Assembly: GCF_964340395.1 (NCBI RefSeq)
Contig: NC_135564.1
Span: forward strand, 16,593,457-16,657,456
Direction: 5' to 3'
Source: Glandiceps talaboti
Taxonomy: Eukaryota; Hemichordata; Enteropneusta; Spengelidae
DNA: 64,000 bases
In this document: piece by piece, positions 1 to 12,785 of the stretch
Numbering within the stretch: position 1 is the stretch's first letter
Layout: each line of letters begins with the position of its first letter
The notes under the pieces: model-generated
Told to the model about the DNA's origin: nothing
The model's input: the letters and a program-made list of their open reading frames with translations, nothing else
Database searches by the model: none
Made by a program: the position numbers and the translations under genes

Positions 1-56
1 TACACATACACATACAAACAGACTCACAGACAGACAGACGCACACACACACACACA
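1..56. repeat. CA/ACAG simple repeat
   Basis: Short mixed run of ACAT, ACAG and CA units at the very edge of the window. It may continue to the left. Confidence 0.8.
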
Positions 57-1258
57 GTAGTCGATCGACATATTTAACTTTGCTAAGAACTCACCTGAAC
101 CAAGAGTCGTGTTCCTATATCCAAATTCAATTTCAATATTAAGATCTCCGTATGTTAATATGTTAATTGATATCCTAACATTTCTTAACTATCTTCAAAC
201 TTAATTTTGTAGGCTTCAACAAGTGCGCAGAACGTATAACACCTGGTGCGGGACGCTATATGTGATGACCAATGTCCTTAAATCGTGCTGACCAATGCCC
301 TTAAATCGATCGGTAGAGATAGATGGGTTGATAGATCTCCACCTTGGCGAAAAAATGTTAATTAGAAGAAAATCGGATTAAATTAGCTATCGACGTGACG
401 TATGGAAAATTTCTCTATACATCTACGAGTATTTCGACATTAGACTTCGTGGGGGATATGATACCATAAATCACGCCCTCTACGACGGGAGCTGCTCAAG
501 CTGTTACTGTCGTTTAAATGGATGTACCCTTTGCACGATATAACGGACGCCCTCTACAACGGGAAAACTACTCCTAGTTAAGGATATAAAGCAAGTGTAG
601 AGTTTCCTAATATTAACTGATACATAAATGTGCGTTTAAGCCATTCTAAGGGCTGGATCGTAGACAAACATCTTAAAACGTCTGAATATGTTAAATTTGT
701 CCGACTTTACCGCCGACTTTATCGCGTATGTACAAGTCACGTGCACGTGACCGGAAGTACACAAAACCAACTGTTACCATTTCATTGAAAAGAGTGGACC
801 AAGAGCTTTCAGAAAATATATAGTTATGGATGTGTATAATTTTTACTTTCTTAACTGCAAACCAATATCAATAAGGGTCACTGAACGTGGTCTATAATCT
901 TAAAGACGATCATGGATAACTTATTTGCCAAACTTTAATTATCGCAGGATAATCAAGAACTTGAGGTGGAATAGTTGCTTAATCTAGCACATATTCTGAT
1001 ATAACTATATATTTTGATTAACCTAGGGATATTTGTACGAATTGTATATACATTTTACCCACCTAGCGACTTGTAGTGACAAGGCTCCCCAGGTCGCGCT
1101 ATTATTTTCCTTACCTGAAACAAGAAAAAATATTGGGGAATAATACCTAAGAGTATATTTATGTGATTTTTTTATATTTATTACGGCATGTGCCTTGAAT
1201 TGGAAATGTAGATTTCAAACTTTCGATTCCTTGTCGCTTTGTCCATGTTCACTTTGTG
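57..1258. other. no gene seen
   Basis: AT-rich sequence without a convincing open frame, splice-bounded exon or RNA gene. Frames on both strands are short and of low information. Confidence 0.6.
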
Positions 1259-1500
1259 CATTGTTGGCAAGATTTTGTTAAGCCAGATCATACAATGTAG
1301 CAATGTTGGTAAGAATTTGTTGAGCCAGATCATAAAATGTAGCACTGTTGGTAAGAATTTGTTGAGGCAGATTATAAAATCAGTGTAGCACTGTTGGTAA
1401 GAATTTGTTGAGGCAGATGATAAAATAAAATAAAATAAAATAAAATGTATCAACTTTGGTAAAGATATTTGTTCAGCCACAAAATAAAATGTAGCAGTGT
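1259..1500. repeat. minisatellite, about 42-50 bp unit, about 5 copies
   Basis: Units built on 'GTTGGTAAGAATTTGTTGAG' followed by CAGAT and AAAATGTAGCA recur about five times with small changes. The fourth unit is lengthened by an (AAAAT)n run. The 99-residue frame on the minus strand across it is a product of the repeat and not a gene. Confidence 0.85.
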
Positions 1501-2510
1501 TTTTTTGTCGAGCCAGACTACGATATGTTTCAGGTCACGTGATTTTTATTTTAATAACAGTCAACAATCCTTTTTAGTAGCAGAGTGTTGACCATATTTA
1601 TGTACCCTAAAACAAAAAACACACCCGACGTCTCTCCTCACTCGAACGATCAGCTGAAGTACACTGTAGTGCACATGTGCGTCACACAATGACAAGTGTT
1701 AGAAAGCAATGATGCATGCTGTGTATCCCTCAAGCAAGCCTTTCGTGTTGTCAAATAAGCTTACACGGTTTTAAAGTGTCTGACATCAGATACAGCATAT
1801 GTAACACAACGAATATTGTGATAAAATATTCAAGATCGAGCAAGAAATTACGGAAGTATACGGGCAAGGCATAAAGAATACTGTGCTGTCCTCAGACCTT
1901 CGATCACCTCAGTTTATCTATCCGAGGATATATAGTGGCAGTTGATGATCAATCATACTTGATGATACTTGTACACGATGTTGTTACATGTATATTCCAA
2001 TCAAGCATGTGGTCTTAAAGGTATCTTGCGTACAGTGATAACGTCAGCCGCACACACCATGTACCAAGGGCCACACATAGAGACACGAGGGGAACACAAC
2101 CCCTACAACCACCGCAGGTCCAAACACACGTTTAATTGAAGAAACTGTTACCGCAGGAAACTGTGGTTTGATATCTGTAGCATGCCGAGTTCCAACTAGT
2201 TTGAGTGGTCACCAGCAGATTATGTATTATCAAAAGCGAAATCAAATATACTTCAGAGTAACATCTAAACAAAGCATTGTAATTTAGCCAAACCAATAAA
2301 TTGTAGAATACACCAATGACGTAATAGGGAAACCAATGCACGTGACAGGACAACATCGAATCATAAGCATGACATCACATCTCGTGCTCAACATCATTTC
2401 ATACTACTGCAGTGCCCTTTCTTCAGTGTCACGTGGCTCATCAGTAGCTAAGCAAACCTTTATAAATATATATAAACTTTACACCGGAGTTCTGTCTATA
2501 CATTCAATGT
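1501..2510. other. no gene seen
   Basis: Unique-looking AT-rich sequence. Frames present are short, lack splice-bounded neighbours, and resemble no family I know. Confidence 0.55.
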
Positions 2511-2592
2511 CGTGAACCAAGCATTTCTAACCCAAATATTTCGAAGAGTGTAGTCTCTTCGAAATATTTTAGTTAGAAATATACGGTTCACG
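2511..2592. repeat. imperfect hairpin (inverted repeat) next to a TATG array
   Basis: Two arms of about 39 bases, starting CGTGAACC and ending GGTTCACG, pair with roughly six mismatches around a five-base loop near 2550. The inner part AAATATTTCGAAGAG is perfectly mirrored. A tetranucleotide array starts four bases after the right arm. Hairpin plus tetranucleotide array recalls small Helentron-type or 'pearl' elements of bivalves, but no second copy is in the window to define ends. Confidence 0.75.
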
Positions 2593-2596
2593 ATAT

Positions 2597-2820
2597 TATG
2601 TATGTATGTATGTATGTATGTATGTATGTATGTATGTATGTATGTATGTATGTGTGTGTGTGTGTATGTGTGTGTGTGTGTGCGCGCGTGCGTGCGTGCG
2701 TTCGTGCATGCATGCATGTATGTATGTATGCATGCATGTATGTATGTATGTATGTATGTATGTATGTATGTATGTATGTATGTATGTGTGTATGTGTGTG
2801 TGTGTGTGTATGTATATATA
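2597..2820. repeat. (TATG)n / (TG)n compound microsatellite
   Basis: About 220 bases of TATG units interrupted by TG, CG and CATG stretches. Open frames in all phases here encode only MYVC or HTYI repeats and are not genes. Confidence 0.95.
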
Positions 2821-4155
2821 AACATGGCCTTGGACATTGTTTCGAGTTGTAAAGATACACCTTAAAGTTATATTTACTAAAATTACAAAATAGTTACCAG
2901 TTTCATATCCATATTGCCATTTTATTATGATGACGTAGTGGCACTCTCTAAACTAAGTTGTCGCCAAGTGTATCATACAAATAAATCACGTGACAGTGTA
3001 TGAGGATGGTCGGCAAAACAAAAAAATACAATGATTTTGTTACACCACTTTCATGAAATACTGTACAGCAGCAAAATTAATTCGACAAAAAAGTCAATAT
3101 ATGCTCTCTTAAAAAGGTCACATATTTACAGATCTGTCATTGAATCGAAGTCTACTGACGTCAGAAAAATCCAGGTCCTCTCGGCATTGACAAACTTTTA
3201 TGTCCGTCCATAATAAAAGTATTGAAAATTTGAACGAAGAGTAAAACATAGTCTCACATGTTACTTTATCTCCATGGTGTATTACGCAACTCTAAAATAA
3301 AACTAACGATGTTACTAGTAATAAAACTGTGTTTAACTTACTAAGGAGCTTTTGTTCTCTTTATGTATGTTAATCAAAAGTAATAAGACGGTCGCATTTG
3401 GGATGGTGAAAGAGATCGCTGTCATTCACCGACAACGAAAAGGGGTAAACGCAGACAGGGAGATTCGTCTCATCGACGACCAACTCAGCTTAGCTGTTGA
3501 TCAAGATTGGGATCGGCGTCGAGCGGAAGGATACATACAGGCACGGTACGGTATTGTTGGTAGATGTCTTGAAAATATATAGTTTGCAATCATGATTTAC
3601 ACAAAATTATTATTTGTTTTTTGATATCTACAAAGTTACGAAAGTTTGACCCAGAACCACTATTGGTGTCAGTCCCGTTTCTTTATTGTATGGCCATTAA
3701 AATGATGTGTGGCGTTCTAGTTACAAATTGAATTCAAATTTGAACCGTTTGTTGACATTTTTGGGGTTTTACGTTTTCCATTTATCAGATTTTAGTTGAA
3801 AGTTGCAAGTGAAACGACTAACATATAGATTATGGCGGTCTCGTTTGGTATTTTATCGGTTCAACATTATAAATGCATATACCGACTGTGACGTTTACAA
3901 GAAAATTCTAAAAAAATCTGTGGCACATACAAGTTCTTTTTCTTTCCAATCAAATTTGTTTGAAAAGAAACATTGTTTTTGCCACTTTTGATAGTTTCAT
4001 TGCAGAATGAGTCGCTAGCAGTTACAGTACACTTCATATCAAGATATTTTTCTCTAATTATTTTACCATGAAAGTCACATTAATTTGCAACATCCGTATC
4101 TCTGTATTTACATACTTAGCTGCCTCTGCATGTGGTACGTGTTTTTTGGTTAAAG
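2821..4155. other. no firm gene; one weak frame at 3352-3582
   Basis: Mostly AT-rich non-coding sequence. The plus-strand frame at 3352-3582 has a mixed, protein-like composition (for example a VKEIAVIHRQRKG stretch) and could be a degraded exon, but it has no recognisable domain, neighbour exons or good splice borders. It is not called as a gene. Confidence 0.4.
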
Positions 4156-4468
4156 TTAAAGTGACTATATGGATGAGGAAAATTTACAAATGTATTTGCG
4201 ATTTTTAATTTATAAAACAATATTTCATGGCGTCCTACTTGAAAAAATCAATGTGAAACAACATACTATAGACCAAGTCTGTATTTGGAACTCAACACAT
4301 TGCAAAAAGCTAAACAGTTCGATATTTTACTTACAATAATAAACATTTTTTTTAACATTTTTTTTACACATTTATCAGTCTTTTACAATCTATTGAGTTA
4401 CAAAGAAGGACTTGGGATGTGCTGTTTGACATTCATTTTTCAAATATGACGCCATGATGCAATTTTAA
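4156..4468. mobile_element. old copy of a TTAA-flanked fold-back MITE
   Basis: Starts TTAA-AGTGACTATATGGATGAG and carries diverged versions of blocks in the element at 42415-42767: an ACCAAGTCTG block, AACTCAACACATTGCAAAAAG, then the mirrored half. It ends at another TTAA. It is far more decayed than the 42.4 kb copy, so it is older. TTAA target duplications are typical of piggyBac-type elements. Confidence 0.7.
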
Positions 4469-5492
4469 AGGTATTATTGAAAACATATTGTGGCTGAAGT
4501 AATCAATTAGACATTTAAGTATAGCCCATTTGAAACAGTTGAATTAAAACTAGTGCAACCGCCTACCATGGACCTTGATCACACAACGATGTCTTTCAGT
4601 AAGATGTATTTTGCCATAAAAGGCCATAATTGTTTCCAGTTTACTATTCCATGGCCAGCTCATTTCACCGTCTATAAAAAAATAATACCGGGTACAAAAG
4701 TGACAGTGCGGACGGTTGAGAGGATCATGGTTTTGACTCGATGATACACTATAGCCTCAAATCCTTCTCTAAATGATTGATATGTACATTAGAAAAAATT
4801 CATATACAGATGCCATTTTTTGTTTTTACAATTTACGCTGTTAAACTAGAATATACTCTTTTTACACACGCGTTTTGGTACTAATTAATAAAAAACACGC
4901 ATTGCCATGGTTTCAGTCTAAAATGAAAGATGAATTATCAAAATAATTTCATAAAAACGATAATTTCTAACTACTAGTGTTGGCGGGAAAAATGTTCTAT
5001 ACAGAAGAGAATACATGCGCGTGCACCTTAATCTAAAGTTGTCCGAACATTGCGGCTGAAACACATACCGACATGTCAGAACTTTACAAAAAAAGGTTTA
5101 CAAGTACTCGAGTCTAGCAAGAAATTCTAATCGATACATGAAAAAAAAAACATTTAATAGATAAATTGACGAGACAGGCACTTCTAATTATTTCAGAACG
5201 GTACAAGAAAGAAAGTGTCTGAGACACATAACAACGACACTGTTTGTTGACTATAAACTTGCACAATCAGCCATTAAAGACAATGTACATGCTGATGTCA
5301 CAATTTTTTGTGATTTTGTGCGACGTCATCTCAGATATTAACAACTAAAATAAGTCACTTATCTGAAACCACAGACTCGATATAGACTGTACTAGTATAT
5401 TTTTACATATGGTTACCTATTGATTTTCGTGTATATGGTTTTATAGTCATACAACTTGAGATACATATATTTATCAACGTTGTTTAGATATA
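4469..5492. other. no gene seen
   Basis: AT-rich unique sequence. A 63-residue frame at 4553-4744 has no domain or exon context and is probably chance. Confidence 0.55.
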
Positions 5493-5495
5493 TTA

Positions 5496-5856
5496 GGCCT
5501 AAAAAAATAATTGTTTGGTTCCGGTTACTCGACCCCACCTAGCTTTTCACTGCTGACCCTAATGTTTTTTTTACGTATTCTAGAAAATATAAAATAAAAT
5601 CGTGAAAACTGTGTGAAGTCTTTTGAGAGATAGTGGATGCGGAAACTGACATCAGCTTAAAAAGACAATATAAAACTATTCTTCCAATCTGTAATGGCCG
5701 TACATCTGGTAGAAAGAAATAAATAACACAGAGAGCATTTGGAAAACAATGGAAAACCTGAACTAGACACTAACACAATAAAATAAACTAAACATATTAT
5801 CTACCCCACCTATTCTAAAATTGGGAGTAGCCGGAACAACATAATTTTTTTAGGTC
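5496..5856 (+). mobile_element. MITE-1 copy 1 (Harbinger-type, TTA target site)
   Basis: 361 bases flanked by TTA on both sides (5493-5495, 5857-5859). The 5' end GGCCTAAAA..TTGTTTGGTTCCGGTTAC is mirrored at the 3' end as a GT-CCGGAACAACA block. The core holds GGAAACTGACATCA and TTCCAATCTGTAATGG. Four more copies lie in this window. A three-base TWA duplication with short TIRs is the signature of PIF/Harbinger non-autonomous elements. Confidence 0.8.
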
Positions 5857-5942
5857 TTATTTAGCTATGGTGATAAAATGTCGCATTTGATTTTGCATAA
5901 TTTTCTCAACTTATGTTTATGTTCGTCTTGTTGTTACTTTAT

Positions 5943-5999
5943 TGTTGTTTGTGTTTGTGTTTGTGTTTGTGTTTGTGTTTGTGTTTGTGTTTGTGTTTG

Positions 6000-6073
<74 letters not shown>

Positions 6074-6074
6074 T
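5943..6074. repeat. (GTTTGT)n (GTT)n (GAT)n compound microsatellite
   Basis: Three simple arrays follow each other without spacer. Frames through it encode only VCVC, VVVV, DDDD or HKHK, QQQQ, HHHH and are not genes. Confidence 0.95.
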
Positions 6075-7687
6075 TTTTGGTGGTGGTGATGATAGTGGTG
6101 GTAGAGTAGTGTCATTGAAGGTAACGAACAACTGTGTGGTTCACGTGTAACAAGTGAAGTTATCATTGAAAATGTGTCGTGTCGCAATTTACGAGTTACT
6201 CCTTTCAACTAATCTACACTAGTCAAATTATATCACGCTTCCCACAAAATTACATTCTTGGTCAAAATTCGTATTGGATCATTGAAAGTAACAAAGAATG
6301 TGGTGTATTTGTAGCAAAGACCAGTAAACAGGTGTAAAAAAACACATCAGTACTGTACAGTAACTTGAACTACAAACTTAGTTTAACGAGCAGTCTTAAT
6401 TTATGAATATTTCATTATTGCATTTGTGTTATAGTTTTATGGTAGGCTTGTCCGGATCTATCTGTGTTCCAATACCTCACAGTTTGTTTCAGGAATCAAT
6501 AACTGCATTTACAAGTCAGTTGGCTGATTCGAAGACTACGACAACCTGCAAAAAAATAATTACCAATATGTTCAGTGTTGCCGACAGAATATTCCAAACA
6601 TTGTACAGCGGTATTATGTAAACTGTTATAAATAACGTAGCGCAACTATTATCATATTCAACACTTCTCCAAAAAAACGTAGTGAGTTTGATCTCTCATA
6701 GCGCTAAAATAAAAAGTATACGCAATTTTATCAACGTTTGAACTGGGTGAAGAATGTTGACTGGAAAGTAACATAAAGTCTGGGTCTTATTCCTTTAAAG
6801 GTTGCTCTCAAATTGGGTTCATTGCCCTTGTCTGAAACGCTGTTACAACTCATACAAGGAAGAAACCTTGTCTGTGGTTAAAATAACAATGTAACTAATC
6901 ATTATTGACGGTATACTTCATTCGTAAAGTGTTTTATGAGACTGGTGAATCGTTAGTACGTGCGTGGTTAATAGGCCTGTTATACAGTCCCATGGGAGAG
7001 ATTTTTCCTCAAAAATAGACAATCAATGATTTTGAAAAAAATCATCAAATATAATCATTATTGCCAGGGTATTTACCTACTAAACATTTACTAATACGTT
7101 CGATCACGTCACATAGCAAAGGGCAATGTCCCGGTAGGTGTCCACTGAACATACATGAATGCCTGTCGTGCTGAGCGTAACACGTAAATGTGTAATACAC
7201 CCTATACATTTGATTTGAACCTGACGTTCAGTGGTCAATGGTGACATTCAAAACGACCTGATTTACTACACCTACTACGGGACGTCCGTTGCTATTGGCA
7301 ATGAAATAATTATGAATAAACTCGTCCTCCAAATCCCTGTTTCTTTATGCAATTACCTTGAAATCATACGACACTGGTTTGCCTTCCTGCCATGAACCTG
7401 GAATTGGGAATGTTGAGAGCGAAGCACATGTACACTTGATGAACGAATGGGCGAATGCATGCATGATAGTCTTCAAAAGGCAGGATACAGGACTGAGAAT
7501 CGAAACCACCACATGGATATTTCTAAATGTTCGTTCAATCGAATGTGTTGATAGCACTTCAAGACGAAGTGTACCACTCACATACTGGAGTAACTTATGA
7601 CCCGTTTATTCTGATTTCATATTATAGTTTTCCTTTATTCAAATTACAGAGTGTGTGCTACTTATTCGACTGAACAAAGATCAAAAT
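6075..7687. other. no gene seen; possible 5' UTR splice acceptor
   Basis: No convincing coding exon. A good acceptor (pyrimidine tract and AAATTACAG, AG at 7648-7649) lies 38 bases before the ATG of the sushi gene, so an untranslated first exon may sit somewhere here. Frames at 7345-7600 on both strands are mirror images of each other and have no domain. Confidence 0.45.
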
Positions 7688-7843
7688 ATGAAATTAAGAA
7701 CCAGCTATGATGAGTCGGTGTATCTCATGTACGTCATGGTATGGATTGTCCTCATGGCTGTCATGATGCCACAAATTGAAGGTAGGTTCTTATTTATTCG
7801 TGTATTAAAGGCTTAAGCACAAGTGTGGTGAAAGCTTCAGATG

Positions 7844-7942
<99 letters not shown>

Positions 7943-10149
7943 ATATTGCATCACAATGAAACAAATTCACCACAATTTTACTCAAAAATTTCTGATCATC
8001 AATGTTATGATTATAAGTAAACTGGAAATAAATTATGCAACTTGATTTTAGTGCAGCTCTGAAGGATCCAAATGAATACGCAGTGTCATGTACTTCGAGT
8101 AACATTCAGACTTGTCTCTTTATGTGGGGGGGGGGGGGTACTTTTTATCTCTCTGATTTGTTTTGTTCCTAATCCTGTTTCAATGCCAATAGGTACATGC
8201 AGTGACCCAGGAACACCTACAGATGGGTATTTACTATCCGGTTCGTTTCCCGCCAACGATGACGACGAAGCCACATATGCTTGTGACTATGGGTATATAT
8301 TAACAGGGAATAGTACACTGGTGTGTTTATCTGACGGTAGTTGGAGTTCTGACCTACCAAACTGTACAGGTAAAATGTTACTTTTTTGATAAACTATTTA
8401 CAACATCATGTTAACATGACAGTAGTATTGAAAATGTTTAGACAAATTACCTGATAAGAGTTAGACTCGATTTCTGTATCTGATCTCAAGGTACATACGT
8501 AAGAAGAAAAGAAACTATAAGTAAGGCAAAAAAAATGTGCGTTTCCGATAACAGGACCTCAGGGTGTAGGGTAGGTAGGTCGGATTTATCTTATTTTATT
8601 TTATCTTTTTAATTGTTCTAATATTTGAAAAATATTGCTTCGATCCGAAATGTCGGTCAGAATACCCCTTCTGTGATAGTTGATGGAATATGTATATACA
8701 TCGCTGGGGAAAGAAAACAGACGTGTATGAAGGTCAAGAAGACAAAGAATTTCTTATCTTTTTTGTTTTAAAAGTTAAAAATGTTTAGAGTAGCGGCTTA
8801 AATCGGTCTGGTTGTCGGAAATATACAATATTTCTTAGTTTGCCTATTGAAGGGCCGAGTTCGGATATGGGTAAGAAATAAGGTGTGAATATTAGTTGTC
8901 CGGCAGTGTTGCAGAAAAAAAATGGGTTGAGGAACAAAAGAATAATACAATGTGATCCCTAGACTCCGGTCCCCTGATAAGATAACACTAGTGTGAGAAC
9001 CTGGGATGATGAGTCACTGGCCTTACTGGAGTGGTAGGATAATCCAGGTTTTATGGGAGGCGCTATAGGCGTTCTTCAGATTAAAATGTCACAGTGTTAT
9101 TAAATCCATATGTAGTATAACCAGTACACATGAAATCACTGCTATTCTACACAGTTGAACTTACTGACCGCGGCCGTGTCATGTTAGTTTTACACAGTCT
9201 CCTAATGGTTTCTGCATGGTTGTATATTGAAAGAGGGCCATTGAACACTAACGTGAATTAGGGCTGTAGCATATGTTTGTGGTGTAGGTACGTGAGCTTT
9301 ATGGACTGGTATTCCCTATTCTAAATGTTTGTCGCGATAGTTGGGATGAACCATTATGTCGTACTAGTATATTATAGGGCAAGCAAAGCAATAAGTTTTT
9401 CATGTTCATGTTCACGGTAATTCATTTGCTATTGAGCAATTCAATCCCAGTGCATGCATTGAGATGAATGTATTCTTTATGAATTTCCCTAAAACTTTTT
9501 CACAGATCTTTTTACCACCGCTGCACCTGGAAGTTCTCGAGCAACACGTTCTACAGTTGTCATACCAACACTCGGACTCATCACAACGACAGAGGCAGAT
9601 ACATACACGATGGAGACGGTAGGGACAACGGTTAGCGTAACCGAAGCTACTGCCATGGCAACCCCTGTAGATAACAACGAGACTACAACACCTTCAAACG
9701 ATCTTGGTGATTCGGCAGCGCAGCAATCAGATACTAAAAAAGAAAGTATTCCCGCGTGGGAAGTAACTTTGTATGTTGCCCTGGGTACGTCTGTCGCGGC
9801 AGTTGGGACGTATGTGACAGTTGCTGCCGTTAAAGCTTACATGAAGAGACGAGTTTCACCGCCTAGTACACAGCCAAGCAGCCCACCACAAGAAAGAATG
9901 CCACCACGTGTTCCAAGAGCTGCGTGGAGTCCTTCTGGGGGATTGTTTGGTAACTTGTCCACGATTGAGGAAGCGCCGTTGATGTCGCAAAGTAGTATGC
10001 GTGCAGGATCGGCCGGTGTTCGTGCAGGATCGGCCGGTGTTCGTAGTGGACGGTACTCAAGTGCATCTATTACCGCTACACGAGAAAGGATACAGTTTTT
10101 GGAGGGTGACTTCGTCATGGATGCTCCACCAGGTGAATCTACGGTCTAA
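7688..10149 (+). CDS. single-sushi-domain type I membrane protein (3 exons, 304 aa)
   Basis: Exons 7688-7781, 8193-8369 and 9506-10149 join in phase 1-1 (94+177+644 = 915 bases). Exon 1 encodes a hydrophobic signal peptide ending PQIEG, with an alternative in-frame ATG inside. Exon 2 is one complete CCP/sushi module (residues about 32-90): four cysteines, a GY..G pattern, and W before the last Cys. Exon 3 encodes a Thr-rich stalk (92-170), a membrane segment (about 177-198), a KRR stop-transfer and a Ser/Pro/Arg-rich tail. The tail holds a perfect 21-base tandem repeat (RAGSAGV twice). Sushi modules bind proteins in complement and adhesion receptors; the partner here is unknown. The exon plan matches the lectin gene at 55.4 kb. 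Donor and acceptor sites are good, but extra skipped exons cannot be excluded. Confidence 0.78.
7845..7941. repeat. (CT)n microsatellite in intron 1
   Basis: About 48 uninterrupted CT units in the first intron of the sushi gene, 63 bases after its donor. On the coding strand it is a long pyrimidine tract. Confidence 0.97.
8560..8960. repeat. degenerate interspersed repeat in intron 2
   Basis: A GTAGGTAGGTCGGA start, T-rich block and a TTCTGTGATAGTTGATG block recur in the same order at about 53432-53560. Ends are not defined. It lies between exons 2 and 3 of the sushi gene. Confidence 0.45.
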
Positions 10150-10309
10150 AAACATGTCTCTATATGATAGAATTTATATCAAATGTTTAGAAATCTCTAT
10201 TTTTAAAAAGATTTTGAAAAATTGTAATCTGATCTATTACTGTTTACATACGACCATCAAGTCAGTGTGTACAGTGTCGACTAATCAGAAAAACTGTTAA
10301 TTTCCTGTA

Positions 10310-10315
10310 AATAAA
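10310..10315 (+). terminator. poly(A) signal AATAAA of the sushi gene
   Basis: AATAAA lies 160 bases after the stop codon and is followed by a GT-rich stretch (GTTTTGGTGTATTTT), the usual downstream element. Confidence 0.65.
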
Positions 10316-10436
10316 AGTTTTGGTGTATTTTCAACGCGGAAACACAGTACGTTTATTGAGGCCTTCATCATGAGATGAGAATGTAATATAAATCATTCAT
10401 CCGTCATTTACAGTTATGTGTATTTTTTTGTCCTAG

Positions 10437-10745
10437 TGCCTTAACAAATTATGTGGTTCCGATTACGCTCAATTTTAGAATAGGTTTGGTAGGTCCATTG
10501 TTTTCTATATCGTCTCTGTGTTATTGGTTTCTTCCAATCAGATGTACAGCCATTACAGATTGGAAGAACAGTTTTATATTGTCTTTTTAAGTTGATGTCA
10601 GTTTCCACATCCACTATCTCTCACAAGACTTCAAAGTTTTCGCGATTTTATTTAATTTTTTCTCGAATACGTAAAAACAATTTAGATTCGGGAGTGAAAA
10701 TCTAGGTGTGGTCGGGTATTGGTACCAAACAATTTTTAGACCTAG
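10437..10745 (-). mobile_element. MITE-1 copy 2, reversed
   Basis: Reverse orientation of the 5.5 kb element: GTGGTTCCGATTACGCTC at the left end, ACAGCCATTACAGATTGGAA in the core, and ACCAAACAATTTTTAGACC at the right. Target duplications are no longer clear. It sits about 120 bases after the sushi gene's poly(A) signal. Confidence 0.75.
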
Positions 10746-12420
10746 GGTACACAAAGTGATATTGTTCACATAAATGTGTTATGTGCATAGCCCGTTATGT
10801 TGGGTTGTTTGAAGAGTACAGCATTTTTCTGTTTTTGTAAATCATGCACATGTAATACTTGCAATACGCTAGCTCAGAACATTTGTATTACAATTCATTA
10901 TAAACTCTTTTTGTTCAACATTTCGAGTAGAATCTTCAGGTGCAACAAACTAGTAAATCTCCCAAAGTCCTTACAAAAGCGTGTTTGTTACAGCTGAAGG
11001 AACTCCTGCATGCTTTTGTTACGTGAATGCTTTATCTTTTCAGAGAAAAGTGAGAAATCTGTGCATGACGTAGCTCACCTCCTATTGCGGCATAAAAATT
11101 GCCTTCAAGCACTTAGTGCCCACTCGTTCTCTCCCTCTCACGGGTGACCCCTCTTTCGAAACACCTTGTACCTTTATGAACAATGACTACCCCGTGCCTT
11201 ATGCGGTATTCTACCTATCACATAGCCCAGACCCCTTCCTTATCGGAAGGATTGACCTGTTGTACACGAGGAGCCAGTTGATTGAAACAGGAAGTGACGT
11301 CATCATCTGACGTGATGAAATACTACCAACATGGCTACATTTGTCTTTGCATATTAAAGTTATCATTATCTTAGGAGATCGTCGTTAGATACAATACATA
11401 TCCGAAGAAAAGCGTATGACTGTTATATCAAGCCAACAATCTTATAAGATTATAATATAATATAAGGGTAACTCGCTCAAAGAAAATGTAGTAATGGTGG
11501 TAGGAGTGCTGGTCGTGTACCTGGCTTCCATAGTGGATTTTCCGGTTCCAAGATGCATTGCGCAGGAGGAGGTCCCTTGTGTTGTTACATTTAGTCTTAT
11601 TTGTCTTTATTACGTTTGAAATAACATTTTCATCATCAGGAAATGATGGAACGACATGTTGGCCTCTTTGATTATGAATGTTTTTTATAGAACAAAGAGT
11701 AAACGCCATCATCAATGACAGAGAATGATTGTACGGGTGAACCCAGGGTGACTGAGTAGCGGGTGCAAAACCCTTCAATGCGGACATTGTATGAAGAAAC
11801 GCGCAATGCATCTTGAAACCAGCAACGGGTCTTTTGTATCTCAAGCAAAATGTTCACATTTCATTCGACTGCATCAATATTAAAGATGTATTCTCTCTAC
11901 CTCCAACCCTGTGTTCTCTAGCCGAATGAGCTGAATTTCTGTTCCATATTTGGTTGAGGGTTATTCCTGTTCCATGAATGACAATGAAGGTGCCTTTATT
12001 TAAAAAAAAACATGGACTCCAACTCATATAAGCTAACTTCGAATAACATTTTTAGTCGCATAACCTCATTGAGTACACCTGTTTTGTTCTTAGTGATAGA
12101 GCCCCTTTTGCAGCATGTCATAGAACCTTATGAATATTCAATTGCTCAATCTCGTTTTCCAATTCTGATGTCAGAATTCGCAAAGTCGAAACAATGTTGC
12201 AATTTAGTGTAGTTAGAAATTAAGTAGTACATTTTTAGCGCTTTAATTGTCAAGAACGACAGACTCTAACAACCGTCAAAAGATCACTGAGGGTTAGCCA
12301 ATTGGCGCCGACAGGATTGTTGTTGTTTTATGTTTGTTTGTTTGCTTGTTTGTAATGTACTCGAGTAGAGTTAGATCTAGAGCAGCTGTGAGATGTACAA
12401 TTTATTTTGAAAAAGAATCA
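10746..12420. other. no gene seen
   Basis: Frames at 10797-10997, 11116-11310 and 11428-11857 have no domain, no exon context and ordinary non-coding composition. Confidence 0.55.
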
Positions 12421-12785
12421 TTAAAGGGGCACAAGCTGAGTTTACATGTGTTTGGATGTAGTTTATGCTGTATATTTATAAGGTACTTGCAGGATTGTAC
12501 CTACTGAAGCACATTTAACCACCACGTGCAATTAACTGAACTCAAACCTGGTATCAAGACATAATTCATGAGCTTGGATGACGTAATTTATGATACATAC
12601 TAAAAAGTTCAAGAAATCCCTAATATGCAATCAACTGTTTCAACAGCGCCAGAAGACAATTGCAATCATGTCATAGAAAGCATACATTCAGATTAAAATC
12701 GGTTCTAAATAGTTTATTCGTGGTTATTATGTAAGTATTTTCACTTGAGTAAGAATGCTTATAAACTCAGCTTGTGCCACTTTAA
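12421..12785. mobile_element. MITE-2 copy 1 (TTAA-flanked, 24-bp TIR)
   Basis: TTAA at 12421-12424 and 12782-12785 flank a 357-base element whose ends AGGGGCACAAGCTGAGTTTA and TAAACTCAGCTTGTGCCACT are near-perfect inverted repeats. The inside has no coding frame. A second copy is at 43490-43762. TTAA duplication suggests mobilisation by a piggyBac-type transposase. Confidence 0.85.

Noticed and set aside
2496-2865. Several overlapping frames of MYVC, HTYI and YTHT on both strands
   Set aside because: They are translations of the TATG/CATA array. The same applies to frames at 26515-26790, 32697-33236, 43186-43523, 60369-60749 and 62109-62372.
3352-3582. Possible exon with protein-like composition
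   Set aside because: No domain, no partner exon, no strong splice borders.
9489-10118. Minus-strand frames opposite the sushi gene's last exon
   Set aside because: Shadows of the real plus-strand coding sequence, which has domain and splice support.
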